A DNA stretch of 64,000 bases from AC-37 sp036386455 (GCA_036386455.1 DASVVS010000056.1:6312-70311), one strand, 5' to 3'. Positions 33,629 through 42,928 are shown, counted from the first letter of the stretch. Numbers and translations are program-made. The notes: a model not told the origin generated them from the sequence alone.

Positions 33629-34471
33629 CTAGCGCGGGCGCGGGAAGCGGGACGCCATCACGGCGTCCCAGCCGCGGTCGGGCAGCAGGGCGTGCATCCC
33701 CAGCATCACGCGCGCGCCGGCCGTGATCACGTAGCGCGGCTTGGGGCGCTTCTTCGCGATCGCCCTGTGGATCGCGCGCGCCACGGCCTCGGGCGGGGCC
33801 GCCATGCGCGCCGCGGGCCCCTCGTACGCGCTCGCCGTGGTGGCGGCCACGGCGTTGTTGAACTCCGAGTACGGCCCGTCGCTCTCGGTCGCGCGGCCGA
33901 GCGCGCCCACCGCGGCGTTGCCGAACTCCGTCTTGATCAGGCCGGGCTCGATGATCACGACGTCGACGCCGAAGCCGCTGGCCTCGAAGCGCAGCACGTC
34001 CGAGAGCCCCTCGACCGCGTGCTTGGTCGCGTGGTAGATGCCGCCCCCCGGGAAGGTGAGCCTCCCGCCCATCGAGCTGACGTTCACGATCCGGCCGCGT
34101 CGCTGCTCGCGCATGCCGGGCAGCACGAGCTGGCACATGCGTATCAGGCCGAGGACGTTCGTCTCGAACTGCCGGCGCACCTCGTCCATCGACACGGACT
34201 CGATCGCGCCCGAGAGGCTGTAGCCGGCGTTGTTCACGAGCGCCCCCACGGCACCCTCGCGCTCCACGACCTCCGCCACCGCGCTCTGCATCGAGCTCTC
34301 GTCGGTCACGTCGAGCTGGAGCAGCCGGCAGCCGCGCGCCTCGAGGTCCTCGATCGACTCGAGCCGGCGGGCGGTCGCGTAGACCGTCAGGCCGCGCTCG
34401 GCGAGGTACTGCGCGGTCGCTCGCCCGATCCCCGTGGAGCACCCCGTGATCAGGACGGCATTCGACGCCAT
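33629..34471 (-). CDS. SDR oxidoreductase (short-chain, cytoplasmic)
   Basis: 280 residues. ITGCSTGIGRATAQYL binds the dinucleotide, ALVNNAGYSLSG stabilises it, NVSSMGGRLTFPGGGIYHATKHAVEG holds Ser, Tyr and Lys. The C-terminal segment with AIAKKRPKPRYVITAGARVML is typical of the 17-beta-HSD-like SDRs with broad lipid or steroid substrates. The true start is the ATG of MASNAVLITG; the upstream part of the open frame is antisense to the regulator. Confidence 0.87.
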   Translation of the reverse strand: MASNAVLITGCSTGIGRATAQYLAERGLTVYATARRLESIEDLEARGCRLLQLDVTDESSMQSAVAEVVEREGAVGALVNNAGYSLSGAIESVSMDEVRRQFETNVLGLIRMCQLVLPGMREQRRGRIVNVSSMGGRLTFPGGGIYHATKHAVEGLSDVLRFEASGFGVDVVIIEPGLIKTEFGNAAVGALGRATESDGPYSEFNNAVAATTASAYEGPAARMAAPPEAVARAIHRAIAKKRPKPRYVITAGARVMLGMHALLPDRGWDAVMASRFPRPR

Positions 34472-34482
34472 GTGGCGCAAAA

Positions 34483-34905
34483 CTACCGGAAGCCGGGCTG
34501 GCCACCGCCCGTCAGGCCGGCCGCGGCGAGGGCGTCCTCCTCCGTGCGGAAGAAGCCGATCCACACGGCCCGGTCGCCGCGGAACCTCAGCACGCCCACA
34601 ACCGGCTGCTCGAGCGCCACGCCGGACGAGTGCGCGGAGCCGCGGAGCACGCCGGTCCCGACCACCGCGTCCCCCTCCTCGCGCATCTCGATCTCCTGCG
34701 CGTGCAGGCCGGACCAGACGTCCTCTCGCTCGTGCAGCCAGGCCCGCAGCCCTTCGTGCCCGCGGAAGGGAGAGCCCAGGAACTCGCCCAGCATCGGCAC
34801 GAGCGTCACGTCCTCGTGCGTCATGGCCACGAGCCGCTCGCCGTCGCCCCGGTTGAGCGCGGCGATCCACGCGCGCGTCAGCTCGATGCGGTCGTTCCCG
34901 CTCAC
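34483..34905 (-). CDS. SnoaL-like (NTF2-fold) protein
   Basis: 140 residues from a GTG. RIELTRAWIAALNRGDGERLV, HEDVTLVPM and FRGHEGLRAWLHERED are the SnoaL hallmark segments, and VVGVLRFRGDRAVWIGFF closes the fold. The SDR starts 11 bases downstream. It is divergent from the large regulator with only 38 bases between starts, so promoters must overlap. Confidence 0.78.
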   Translation of the reverse strand: MSGNDRIELTRAWIAALNRGDGERLVAMTHEDVTLVPMLGEFLGSPFRGHEGLRAWLHEREDVWSGLHAQEIEMREEGDAVVGTGVLRGSAHSSGVALEQPVVGVLRFRGDRAVWIGFFRTEEDALAAAGLTGGGQPGFR

Positions 34906-34943
34906 GGCTTGGCCCCGGCCTGCATCGGCTGTATTTTCGCCAC

Positions 34944-37900
34944 ATGGGGGGCATCACGTGCGCGAACTGCGGGACTGAGAATCCCCTCGGCGCCAAGTTC
35001 TGCATGAACTGCGGCAACTCGCTGCCGCGCGCGTGCCCGGTGTGCGGGACGGTCAACCCCGCCGAGGCGAAGTTCTGCATGAACTGCGGCAGCCAGCTCG
35101 CGGCCCCCGCCGCCGGAGCGCCCGCGCCGCCGGGCCCGCCCGCACCGGCCCCCGCGTCCGGCCTAGGCCTGCCGCCGGGCGCCGCCGCCCGTCCCGAGCC
35201 GCCGCCCGAGGAGCGCCGCCAGGTGACGGTCCTGTTCGCGGACCTGTCCGGCTACACGGCGGTCTCGGAGCGGATGGACCCCGAGGCCGTGAAGGCGCTC
35301 GTGGACCGCGCGCTCAAGCGGCTCGCGGACGAGGTCCGCCGCTACGGCGGCACGGTCGACAAGTACATCGGCGACAACGTGATGGCGCTGTTCGGCGCGC
35401 CGGTGGCGCACGAGGACGACGCCGAGCGTGCGGTGCGCGCCGCGCTCGGGATGCAGGACGCGATGGGTGAGGTCAACGCCGGCCTGCCGGACGGGGTCAC
35501 GTTCGCGCTGCGCGTGGGGCTCAACACCGGCGAGGTGCTGGCGGGCGCGGTGGGCGACGACTACACCGTGGTGGGCGACACCGTGAACGTCGCCTCGCGG
35601 CTCCAGTCGGCCGCGGTGCCGGGGACCGTCGTGGTGGGCGAGCGCACGTTCCGCGCCACCTCGGCGGCGATCCGCTACGAGCGCCTCGAGCCGCTCGAGC
35701 TCAAGGGCAAGTCGGAGCCGGTCCCCGCTTGGCGTGCGCTCGGGACCGCCGCCGAGCAGGCGGTCGGCCGCGCCGAGTCCGGCACCGAGGCGCCGCTCGT
35801 GGGGCGCGACTACGAGATCGGCATGCTCGTCTCGCTCTACGACCGGGTGGTGGCAGAGCGCCGGCCCGCGCTCGTCACGCTGATCGGCGAGGCCGGCGTC
35901 GGCAAGTCGCGCCTGCTGCGCGAGTTCGAGCGGCGCGTGTGCGACCGCGACGACGCTCCGGCGCTGCGGACCGGCCGCAGCCTGCCGTACGGCTCGGGCG
36001 TCGTCTACTGGGCGCTGAGCGAGGTGGTCCGGGCCGAGTGCGGGATCCTCGAGACCGACAGCGCGGAGACCGCCTGGCGCAAGCTGGTCGACGCCGTGAC
36101 CGAGGACGAGCCGGCCGAGGCCGCCGAGCGCCGCGCGGCGGTGATCGCGCGCTCGCTCGGCCTCGACGTGCCGGGCGAGGTGGCCGCGACGCTCGACTCC
36201 GACGACCCGGAGCGGATGCGCGACGAGCTGTTCTCCGCGCTGCGCTCCAAGATCGAGCGCTCGGCGCAGCAGCGGCCGCTGGTGCTCGCGTTCGAGGACA
36301 TCCACTGGGCCGACGAGGGCATGCTCGACGCGATCGAGCACCTCGCGCAGTGGGTGCGCGCACCGCTGATGCTGGTGTGCCTCACGCGCGGCGAGCTGCT
36401 CGAGCGCCGGCCGACCTGGGGTGGAGGGCGCCGCAACGCCACCCAGCTCTTCCTGGAGCCGCTGACCGTGGAGGACACGCGCGAGCTCGTGACGGCGCTG
36501 CTCGGGAGCGCGAACGGGTCCGGCGCCGAGGTGATCCCCGCGGTGGCCGAGCGCTCCGGCGGCAACCCGCTGTTCGCCGAGGAGATGGTCCGGCGGATCG
36601 CGGAGGAGGGCGCCGGCGCGGCCGACCTGCCCGACAGCGTGCAGTCGGTGCTGGCGGCGCGGCTCGACGCGCTCGAGCCGTTCGAGCGGCGGCTCGTGCA
36701 GCAGGCCGCGGTCGTGGGCCGCACGTTCTGGGCGTCGTCGCTCGCCACGCTCGCCGCCGAGGAGGGGCAGGACCTCGAGCGCGCGCTGCTCGCGCTGCAG
36801 GAGAAGGACATCCTCGCGCCCGGCAGCGAGCGCAGCCTGGAGGGCGAGCGCGAGTTCGCGTTCAAGCACGTGCTGATCCGCGACGTCGCGTACGGGATGC
36901 TCCCGCGCGGGGTGCGCTCGCGCAAGCACTTCGAGGTCGGGCGCTTCCTCGAGGAGCGGGCGGGCGACCGGACCGACGAGGTCGTGTCCCTGCTCGCCGA
37001 GCACTACGGCCGCGCCGCCGAGCTGGGCCGCGAGGCCGGCCTCGACGGGGACGCGCTCGGCCCGATCCGCGAGCGCGCGCTGCGCTTCCTCGAGGAGGCC
37101 GGCGACGCCGCGGCGCTGCTCTACTCGAACCAGGAGTCGGCGGCGCACTACCGCCGGGCGCGCGTGCTCGCCGACGGCGGCGACCCGGGCCTCGGAGCGC
37201 GGATCGGCGAGAAGCTCGGCGACGTCTCCCTGCGCGTGGGCCGCGTGGACGAGGCGATCGAGGTGTGGGACCTCTGCCTCGAGTACCACCGCGGTGAGGA
37301 GGACCTCGAGCGGGTCGCCGACCTCCACCGCAAGATCGGCGCCGCGCAGTCGCACAAGGGCGAGCGCCGCAGCGCGATCGAGCACTACCAGAAGGGGATC
37401 AACCTCCTGAAGGACGGCCCGCCGCGGCTGGAGCTCGTCAGGCTCTACGAGGAGGCGGCCTGGCTCTACCTCCACACCGGCGACAACATGCTCGCGATCT
37501 ACGCGTCCGAGAAGGCGCTGCGGCTGGCCGAGCGGCTGGGGGAGACGCGCGCCGCCAGCCGCGCGCACGGGATCTTCGGACGCGTGTTCGGGCGGATCGG
37601 CGACAACGAGAAGGCGCGTACGAACCTGGAGCGGTCGGTCGAGCTGGCGCGCGGGTCCGACCACGGCGAGACGATCCTGGCTCTGCTCGCGCTAGGGCGA
37701 CACCTGGAGGTCTCGGAGGCCGACGCCGCCGGGGCGCAGGAGGCCTACGGCGAGGCGCTGGCGCTCGCCGAGCAGGTGGGCGACCTGCCGAACCAGGTGG
37801 AGCTGCACGCGTCGCTCGCCCAGCTCGCCGCCTACCGCGGCGACTGGGACCAGCTCGCGTCGTCCACGGACGCGAGCGCGCGGCTGGCCGAGCGCGAGGG

Positions 37901-38537
37901 CCTGGTCGGCAAGCTGTGCCTGCCGTACGCGCTGCGCGGGCTGCAGCGCTGGCGCGAGGGCGACCTGGCCGCCGCCGCCGAGCAGTACCGGCGCGCCCAC
38001 GAGCTGGCGGAGCAGGTCGGCTGGTCGGAGCTCGCGTTCCAGTCGCTGTACGGCCTGGCGATCGCGCTGCGCGACGGCGAGGACGTGAACGGCTCGATCG
38101 CCGCGCTCGACCGGGCCGTGGACGTGTGCGAGCGGGCCGGGCTGATCGCGCAGTCGATCCAGGCGACGGCCACGCGCGCGGTGGTTCTCGCCCAGGCCGG
38201 GCGCGCCGATGCCGCGCGCGAGGCGGCGGCCGAGGCGACGGAGCTGTCGGAGCGGCTGCACTACCCGATCGGGCGCGCGGCGGCCCTCGAGGCGCGGGGC
38301 GTCACCGATGCGGATGCGGAGGAGGGCGCGCGCCTCCTGGCCGACTCCGAGGCCGCCTGGTCGGAGCTCGACCGCCCGCTCGAGGCCGCGCGCTCGCGGC
38401 TGCTCGCTGGGCAGCGGCTGGCCGAGTCCGACACCGCGCGCTCGCGCGAGCTGCTGGAGGAGGCGGCCGACCGGCTCGACCGGCTCGGCGTGGCGCACCT
38501 CGCCGAGCGCGCGCGTGGGCTGGCGGCTACGGGCTGA
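34944..38537 (+). CDS. Zinc-ribbon/adenylyl cyclase/AAA-ATPase/TPR regulator
   Basis: 1197 residues, one ATG, no signal peptide. Order: two zinc ribbons (C6/C9/C20/C23 and C31/C34/C45/C48); Pro/Ala linker; class III nucleotide cyclase with VLFADLSGYTAV and YIGDNVMALFGAP as metal-binding aspartates and DTVNVASRLQSAA. Then an AAA/STAND-type ATPase (Walker A GEAGVGKSR near 315, Walker B VLAFEDIHWAD near 445) and about ten TPR-like repeats. This architecture is known in actinobacteria and is thought to couple ATP-dependent sensing to cyclic-nucleotide production. The output is unknown. Confidence 0.88.
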   Translation: MGGITCANCGTENPLGAKFCMNCGNSLPRACPVCGTVNPAEAKFCMNCGSQLAAPAAGAPAPPGPPAPAPASGLGLPPGAAARPEPPPEERRQVTVLFADLSGYTAVSERMDPEAVKALVDRALKRLADEVRRYGGTVDKYIGDNVMALFGAPVAHEDDAERAVRAALGMQDAMGEVNAGLPDGVTFALRVGLNTGEVLAGAVGDDYTVVGDTVNVASRLQSAAVPGTVVVGERTFRATSAAIRYERLEPLELKGKSEPVPAWRALGTAAEQAVGRAESGTEAPLVGRDYEIGMLVSLYDRVVAERRPALVTLIGEAGVGKSRLLREFERRVCDRDDAPALRTGRSLPYGSGVVYWALSEVVRAECGILETDSAETAWRKLVDAVTEDEPAEAAERRAAVIARSLGLDVPGEVAATLDSDDPERMRDELFSALRSKIERSAQQRPLVLAFEDIHWADEGMLDAIEHLAQWVRAPLMLVCLTRGELLERRPTWGGGRRNATQLFLEPLTVEDTRELVTALLGSANGSGAEVIPAVAERSGGNPLFAEEMVRRIAEEGAGAADLPDSVQSVLAARLDALEPFERRLVQQAAVVGRTFWASSLATLAAEEGQDLERALLALQEKDILAPGSERSLEGEREFAFKHVLIRDVAYGMLPRGVRSRKHFEVGRFLEERAGDRTDEVVSLLAEHYGRAAELGREAGLDGDALGPIRERALRFLEEAGDAAALLYSNQESAAHYRRARVLADGGDPGLGARIGEKLGDVSLRVGRVDEAIEVWDLCLEYHRGEEDLERVADLHRKIGAAQSHKGERRSAIEHYQKGINLLKDGPPRLELVRLYEEAAWLYLHTGDNMLAIYASEKALRLAERLGETRAASRAHGIFGRVFGRIGDNEKARTNLERSVELARGSDHGETILALLALGRHLEVSEADAAGAQEAYGEALALAEQVGDLPNQVELHASLAQLAAYRGDWDQLASSTDASARLAEREGLVGKLCLPYALRGLQRWREGDLAAAAEQYRRAHELAEQVGWSELAFQSLYGLAIALRDGEDVNGSIAALDRAVDVCERAGLIAQSIQATATRAVVLAQAGRADAAREAAAEATELSERLHYPIGRAAALEARGVTDADAEEGARLLADSEAAWSELDRPLEAARSRLLAGQRLAESDTARSRELLEEAADRLDRLGVAHLAERARGLAATG

Positions 38538-40007
38538 TCAGACCCAGCAGTCTCCCGGCGGGGTGCCGCGGTTCTTGCTCGCCGCGGTCAGGCGGAAGCC
38601 CCGGCTCGTCACGCGCGGCGCGCCGTTGCGGTCCGAGGTCGTGACCGTCACCCGGCCGAGCAGCGACCCGCGCCGGCGGAGCAACGCGCGCGCGCTCGAC
38701 GTGATCGACACGCGGTGGATCTTCTCGAGGCAGAGGTCCTCCGGCGCGATGGTCATCGTCAGGCCCCCGATGCGCTTCGTCTTCCCGCCGATCTTCGCGG
38801 TCACGTCGATGCGGCCCTTGCAGCCGCGCGGGCAGCTCACGTTCACGAACGCCCGCTTGTCCTTCGGGCCGAGCGAGTCCTTCTTCGGGAGCTTGCCGAC
38901 GGGGCAGGCGACCGGCTCGTCGCGCAGCACGGGCGACGCGGCCGGTGCGGTGAACAGGTCCGCGCCGCCGAGGCAGTTGCCGAGCGCGTATGCCACGCGC
39001 TCGCCGTCGAAGTCCAGCCCGCCGCGCCGCAGCCCGGTGCCGAGGCGCGCCACGTCGCTGCGCGCGCCGTCGAGCCCGACGAGCGCGGCCATGCGCTCCG
39101 TGTCGTCCGACCCGGCCGCGACCACGGCGATCCGGCCGCCGGCGATCCGCACCTCGTTCGTGCATGGCTTGACCGGCAGGACGTGCTCGGTCGGCTGGGC
39201 GACGGAGTACCAGGCGAGCTTGCCGTCGCTGCAGTCGAGGTCGTCGATCTGCCCGGTCGAGACGGCGAGCGTCCCGTCGTCCTGGACGTCGAAGCTCGCC
39301 GCGCGCGGCACCTCGTAGACCTTGGTGTTCGAGACCCAGTCGTGCACGACCGTGACCGTCTGCGACTGGCCGAACGGGGTGATCGGGTAGGCGTTGTAGG
39401 CGAGGTAGCGGCCGGCGAGATCGAGGTCGGCGATCGCGAGCGTGCCTCCGGCGCTGACGGTCGTGTCGGCGGACGCGCCGCTGCGGTCGCGGATCACGAC
39501 GCTGCCGTCGCAGTTGCTCGAGGCCTCACGCGCGCCGTCCACGTCGAGCGCCGCCGCGGCGGGCCCGTAGTAGTTGCTGTTGGTGCAGGCCTCGGTCTGG
39601 CCGAAGGCGCCGGTCAGGGTGCCGCCGAGCAGGGTCAGCCGCGACATGCCCTGCTGGTAGCGGGCGTTGCCGGAGCTGACGACGTCCTTGTACGCCAGCC
39701 AGTCGGCCGAGGCCTCGATGTTCGAGGAGTACTCCACGTAGTCGCCCGGCGACTCCTCCTCCTCGTCCGGCGGCGACGGCGGGGGCGAGAGGTCGGTCAG
39801 CTTGCGCCTGGCGATCGAGGACGACAGCCGCAGCGCGATCCGGTGCCTGCCGACCTCGCCGTAGAACACGCTGTCGCCGGCTAGGCGCGGGCCCTCGATC
39901 ACGTCACCGGGGATCCGGTCGACCCGCGTCGGCTCGGCGCTCGCGGGCGCGGCCATCACGGCCGCGACGATCACTGCGACGAATACGACCAGCCCCCTGC
40001 CCCGCAT
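38538..40007 (-). CDS. Secreted beta-rich repeat protein
   Basis: 489 residues. Signal peptide RGLVVFVAVIVAAVMAAPASA, then repeated VxY-type strands (GDSVFYGEVGRHRIALRLS, DLAGRYLAYNAYPI, DGERVAYALGN). These resemble a degenerate beta-propeller such as the TolB-like set. Cysteines recur in pairs. The last 120 residues (VSCPRGCKGRIDVTAKIGGK, RVSITSSARALLRR) form a separate Ig/filamin-like module also seen in neighbouring exported proteins. GGGGAGGC before the ATG gives a clean start. Confidence 0.75.
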   Translation of the reverse strand: MRGRGLVVFVAVIVAAVMAAPASAEPTRVDRIPGDVIEGPRLAGDSVFYGEVGRHRIALRLSSSIARRKLTDLSPPPSPPDEEEESPGDYVEYSSNIEASADWLAYKDVVSSGNARYQQGMSRLTLLGGTLTGAFGQTEACTNSNYYGPAAAALDVDGAREASSNCDGSVVIRDRSGASADTTVSAGGTLAIADLDLAGRYLAYNAYPITPFGQSQTVTVVHDWVSNTKVYEVPRAASFDVQDDGTLAVSTGQIDDLDCSDGKLAWYSVAQPTEHVLPVKPCTNEVRIAGGRIAVVAAGSDDTERMAALVGLDGARSDVARLGTGLRRGGLDFDGERVAYALGNCLGGADLFTAPAASPVLRDEPVACPVGKLPKKDSLGPKDKRAFVNVSCPRGCKGRIDVTAKIGGKTKRIGGLTMTIAPEDLCLEKIHRVSITSSARALLRRRGSLLGRVTVTTSDRNGAPRVTSRGFRLTAASKNRGTPPGDCWV

Positions 40008-40121
40008 AACGCCTCCCCGTTTCGAGTGTCCTCCGCTAGACCCCTGCCGGGGGACGAAGTTGCGGCGGGAGAGTACCGGCGCGCGGCTTGCAGTCAAGCC
40101 GCACCCCTCTTTGACCGAGGT

Positions 40122-40138
40122 GAGATGTATATCATCTC
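40122..40138. promoter_or_regulatory. Operator copy 1 of the NTase module
   Basis: GAGATG and CATCTC, perfect 6-base inverted arms, are separated by five bases (TATAT). The sequence lies in the only AT-rich part of the intergenic region, 9 bases upstream of the chosen start codon. Confidence 0.6.
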
Positions 40139-40143
40139 GTAAT

Positions 40144-40160
40144 GCGATGAACATCATCTC
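40144..40160. promoter_or_regulatory. Operator copy 2 of the NTase module
   Basis: GCGATG-N5-CATCTC repeats copy 1 with one mismatch and the same five-base gap. Its centre is 22 bases from that of copy 1, two helical turns, and the start codon lies inside it. Confidence 0.55.
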
Positions 40161-40734
40161 AGACAAAGCGACCGCGGATCGCGTGCTCGCGGCGTTGGCG
40201 GAGCAGCTGACGGCGCGCGGTGAGCGATACGAGCTGGTGGTGATCGGCGGATCCGCACTCCAGGCGCTGGGCTTGATCGATCGGCCTACGGCGGACGTGG
40301 ACGTGCTCGCGCTCGCCGGCGCCTCGGGACTGACGGGTGCCGACCCTCTGCCGCCGGGTCTGGCCGCGGCTCGTGAGCTGGTCGGCCGGGATTTCTCGAT
40401 GCCCACCGACTGGCTGAATCCCGGTCCCACGAGCCTGCTCGACCTCGGACTACCCGACGGCTTCATGCGACGCGTGGTGAGTCGCCCCTACGGCTCCTCC
40501 CTGACGGTTCACTTCGCGTCACGGTTCGACCAGATCCACTTCAAGCTCTACGCAACCGTGGACCAGGGACCCGGCCGGCACGAGGCCGACCTGCGGGCAC
40601 TCGATCCGACCCCGGTCGAGCTTCAGGAGGCCGCGCGCTGGGCGCGCAGTCACGACCCGTCCCCGGGGTTCGATCGCGTGCTGCGGCAGGTTCTCAGAGC
40701 GCTGGGAGTCGAGGATGCGAATCACCGCGCTTAG
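40147..40734 (+). CDS. DUF6036/AbiEii-like nucleotidyltransferase
   Basis: 195 residues. The polymerase-beta-type motif is complete: VVIGGSALQALGLIDRPTADVDVL, with Gly-Gly-Ser at 34-36 and catalytic D50/D52. HFASRFDQIHFKLYATVDQG fits the C-terminal half of the family, whose better-known members are toxins that add nucleotides to tRNA or are antidote enzymes. It has no partner of a known name: it overlaps by 20 bases a winged-helix protein gene. Two operator copies cover its promoter and start. Base composition is slightly lower in GC than average. Confidence 0.75.
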   Translation: MNIISDKATADRVLAALAEQLTARGERYELVVIGGSALQALGLIDRPTADVDVLALAGASGLTGADPLPPGLAAARELVGRDFSMPTDWLNPGPTSLLDLGLPDGFMRRVVSRPYGSSLTVHFASRFDQIHFKLYATVDQGPGRHEADLRALDPTPVELQEAARWARSHDPSPGFDRVLRQVLRALGVEDANHRA

Positions 40735-41731
40735 GGAGCTGGTCAACGAGGCCGCTCTCGACTTCGCGTGGGATCAGTGGGCCCAGCTCGGCGTGCTCGC
40801 CAGTCCCCGCCGGCCGGCTCCCTGGTCCATGGACCCCGAGGCCCTGCTCGTCTTTTCGCTCGAGGTGGCGCGCCGCGATCCGCGGCTGTTCGAAGAGGTC
40901 CTCGATTGGCTCTTGGTGAACGAGCGCATGGTCAGCGTCCAGCGGCTGCGGAACATCGCGCGCGCGCCCGGGGAAGACGCCCTCGCCCGGGCGGCGCTGG
41001 CGTGGGTGGCGGAGCGCAAGCCGCGCGCGCGTCGCGATCCCGACGCGAGCGTCCCGTCCACCGACGCGGAGCCGGCGCTGCTCTTTCACGGGCTGTCGTC
41101 ACGCGATGCTCCGCTCGACCCCGCGTTCCTGCGGCACGGATTCGCGAAGCCCGTCACGCCTCCGAGCAGAAGGTCGCAGACGCCCGACCCGCGTGCCCCG
41201 ATCGCGCTCGCCTTTCGCCTGCGGCACCTCCTGGGCGTGAGCGCGCGCGCGGAGGTCCTGCGCACTCTCCTCACGATCGGGGTTCCGCGGGTTTCGATCC
41301 AAGCGATCGCACGCGGTGCCGGTTTCTCGAAGCGCAACGTCCAGGAGGCGCTCAACTCGCTGGTGGCCGCGGGTGTCGTGCAGGGGATCTCGGTGGCGGG
41401 CGCGCAGAGCTACTCGATCGACCGTGAGCCGTGGGCGCCGCTCTTCGGCGTCACCGACGATCGCTGGCCGGTCCACGTCGACTGGCCCCAGCTGCTCCAT
41501 GCCTTCGTCGAGGTGATTCGCTGGCTGAACGATCCTGCGACCGACGGGCTGTCCGACTACATGCGCTTCAGCGAGGCGCGAACCCTGCTCGACAGGGTGG
41601 CCGACGATCTTCGCTACGCGGGCGTGGTCGTGGAGATGCCACAGCGGGGCGCGCTGGAGGAGGGCTGGTCGGCCTTCGAGGCGACCGTCCATAACACGCT
41701 GGCGATGCTCGGGGTGAGCCGGGCGGCTTAG
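40715..41731 (+). CDS. Winged-helix partner of the nucleotidyltransferase
   Basis: 338 residues. The region about residues 190-235 reads as an HTH: SIQAIARGAGFSKRNVQEAL with NSLVAAGVVQGISVAGAQSY as wing. The N-terminal 130 residues are helical and Trp/Arg-rich (FAWDQWAQLGVL, EEVLDWLLVNERMVSVQRLR), and the C-terminus is helical too (LHAFVEVIRWLND). No named family recognised. Gene overlap with the nucleotidyltransferase implies coupled expression. An antitoxin, DNA-binding repressor or both is plausible but unproven. Confidence 0.65.
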   Translation: MRITALRELVNEAALDFAWDQWAQLGVLASPRRPAPWSMDPEALLVFSLEVARRDPRLFEEVLDWLLVNERMVSVQRLRNIARAPGEDALARAALAWVAERKPRARRDPDASVPSTDAEPALLFHGLSSRDAPLDPAFLRHGFAKPVTPPSRRSQTPDPRAPIALAFRLRHLLGVSARAEVLRTLLTIGVPRVSIQAIARGAGFSKRNVQEALNSLVAAGVVQGISVAGAQSYSIDREPWAPLFGVTDDRWPVHVDWPQLLHAFVEVIRWLNDPATDGLSDYMRFSEARTLLDRVADDLRYAGVVVEMPQRGALEEGWSAFEATVHNTLAMLGVSRAA

Positions 41732-41734
41732 GGC

Positions 41735-42928
41735 TCACAACCCCAGGGTCTTCCCCAAGATCTCCTTCATGATCTCGTCGGTCCCGCCGCCAATGGGACC
41801 CAGGCGCGTGTCCCTCACCGCCCGCTCGATCTCGTACTCCTTCATGTAGCCCGCGCCGCCGTGGATCTGCAGCGCCTCGTCGGCCACCTCGAAGGCCGCT
41901 CGCTGCGTCGCGAGCTTGGCCATCGTCACCTCCTGCACCGCGTCGTGGCCCTCGTGGAACAGGCGTAGCGCGTTGTAGGTCATCGCGCGGCCGGTCTCGT
42001 ACTTCAGCGCCATCTCCGCGATCTTGTGGCGGATCACCTGGTGCTTTCCGATCGGGCGGCCGAACGCGCTGCGCTCGGTCGCGTAGGCGATCGTCCGCTC
42101 CAGCATCGCCTGCATCGACCCGACCGAGCCCAGCGCCATCAGCAGCCGCTCCCACTGGAAGTTGGCCATGATCAGGTAGAAGCCGCGGTTCTCCTCGCCG
42201 AGCAGGTTCTCCTCGGGCACGAACACGTCGCTGAACGCGAGCTCTCCGGTGTCGGAGGCGTGCCAGCCCATCTTCTCCAGCTTGCGCGAGACGGAGTAGC
42301 CCTCCATGTCCTTCTCGAGGATCAGGAACGAGATCCCGTGGTGACCCCCCTCCTGGGTGGTCTTCACCGCGGTGACGACGAAGTCCGCGCGCACGCCGTT
42401 CGTGATGAACGTCTTCGAGCCGTTCACGACGTAGCCGCCGTCCACGCGCCTGGCCATCGTGCGGATGCCGGCGACGTCGGAGCCGGCGTCGGGCTCGGTG
42501 ATCCCCAGCGCGGCGATCTTCTCGCCGCGGATCGCGGGCGCGAGGAAGCGCTGCTTCTGGTCCTCGGTTCCGAACTTCCATATCGGCGGCGTCGCGATGC
42601 CGATGTGCGCGCCGATGCCGGCGCTCAGGCCACCCGAGCCCGCCCGCGGCAGCTCCTCGCTCAGCACGGCGTCGTGCAGGTAGTCGCCGCCCTCGCCGCC
42701 GTACTCCTCCGGGTACTTGAGCCCGAGGAAGCCGAGCTCGGCCATCCGGTGGAAGACCTCGTTGGGGAACCAGCGCTCGTCCTCCCACTTCTGCGAGTGC
42801 GGCCGCAGCTCGGCGGCGATGAAGCGGCGGATCGACTCGCGCAGCTGCTCGTGCTCCTCCCCGAACGGCGGAAGCGGCCTGCGCTCGGCGGCGGCCGCCG
42901 GCACGCCCTTGTCGTAGCTCGTGCTCAC
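41735..42928 (-). CDS. Acyl-CoA dehydrogenase
   Basis: 397 residues from a GTG. FAD-dependent alpha,beta-oxidation of acyl-CoA. FAD and substrate motifs: GITEPDAGSDVAGIRT, NGSKTFITNG and FGRPIGKHQVIRHKIAEM. QIHGGAGYMKEYEIERAVRD carries the Glu-region typical of the short/branched-chain group, where the C-terminal base lies in helix G or K. The stop of the following gene and this start overlap by GTGA. A paralogue lies 1.5 kb away. Confidence 0.92.
   Translation of the reverse strand: MSTSYDKGVPAAAAERRPLPPFGEEHEQLRESIRRFIAAELRPHSQKWEDERWFPNEVFHRMAELGFLGLKYPEEYGGEGGDYLHDAVLSEELPRAGSGGLSAGIGAHIGIATPPIWKFGTEDQKQRFLAPAIRGEKIAALGITEPDAGSDVAGIRTMARRVDGGYVVNGSKTFITNGVRADFVVTAVKTTQEGGHHGISFLILEKDMEGYSVSRKLEKMGWHASDTGELAFSDVFVPEENLLGEENRGFYLIMANFQWERLLMALGSVGSMQAMLERTIAYATERSAFGRPIGKHQVIRHKIAEMALKYETGRAMTYNALRLFHEGHDAVQEVTMAKLATQRAAFEVADEALQIHGGAGYMKEYEIERAVRDTRLGPIGGGTDEIMKEILGKTLGL

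Noticed and set aside
40108..40146. Sigma-70 promoter for the nucleotidyltransferase gene
   Set aside because: TTGACC at 40111 has no -10 at 15-19 bases (TATCAT is only 13 away), so no exact promoter is claimed.
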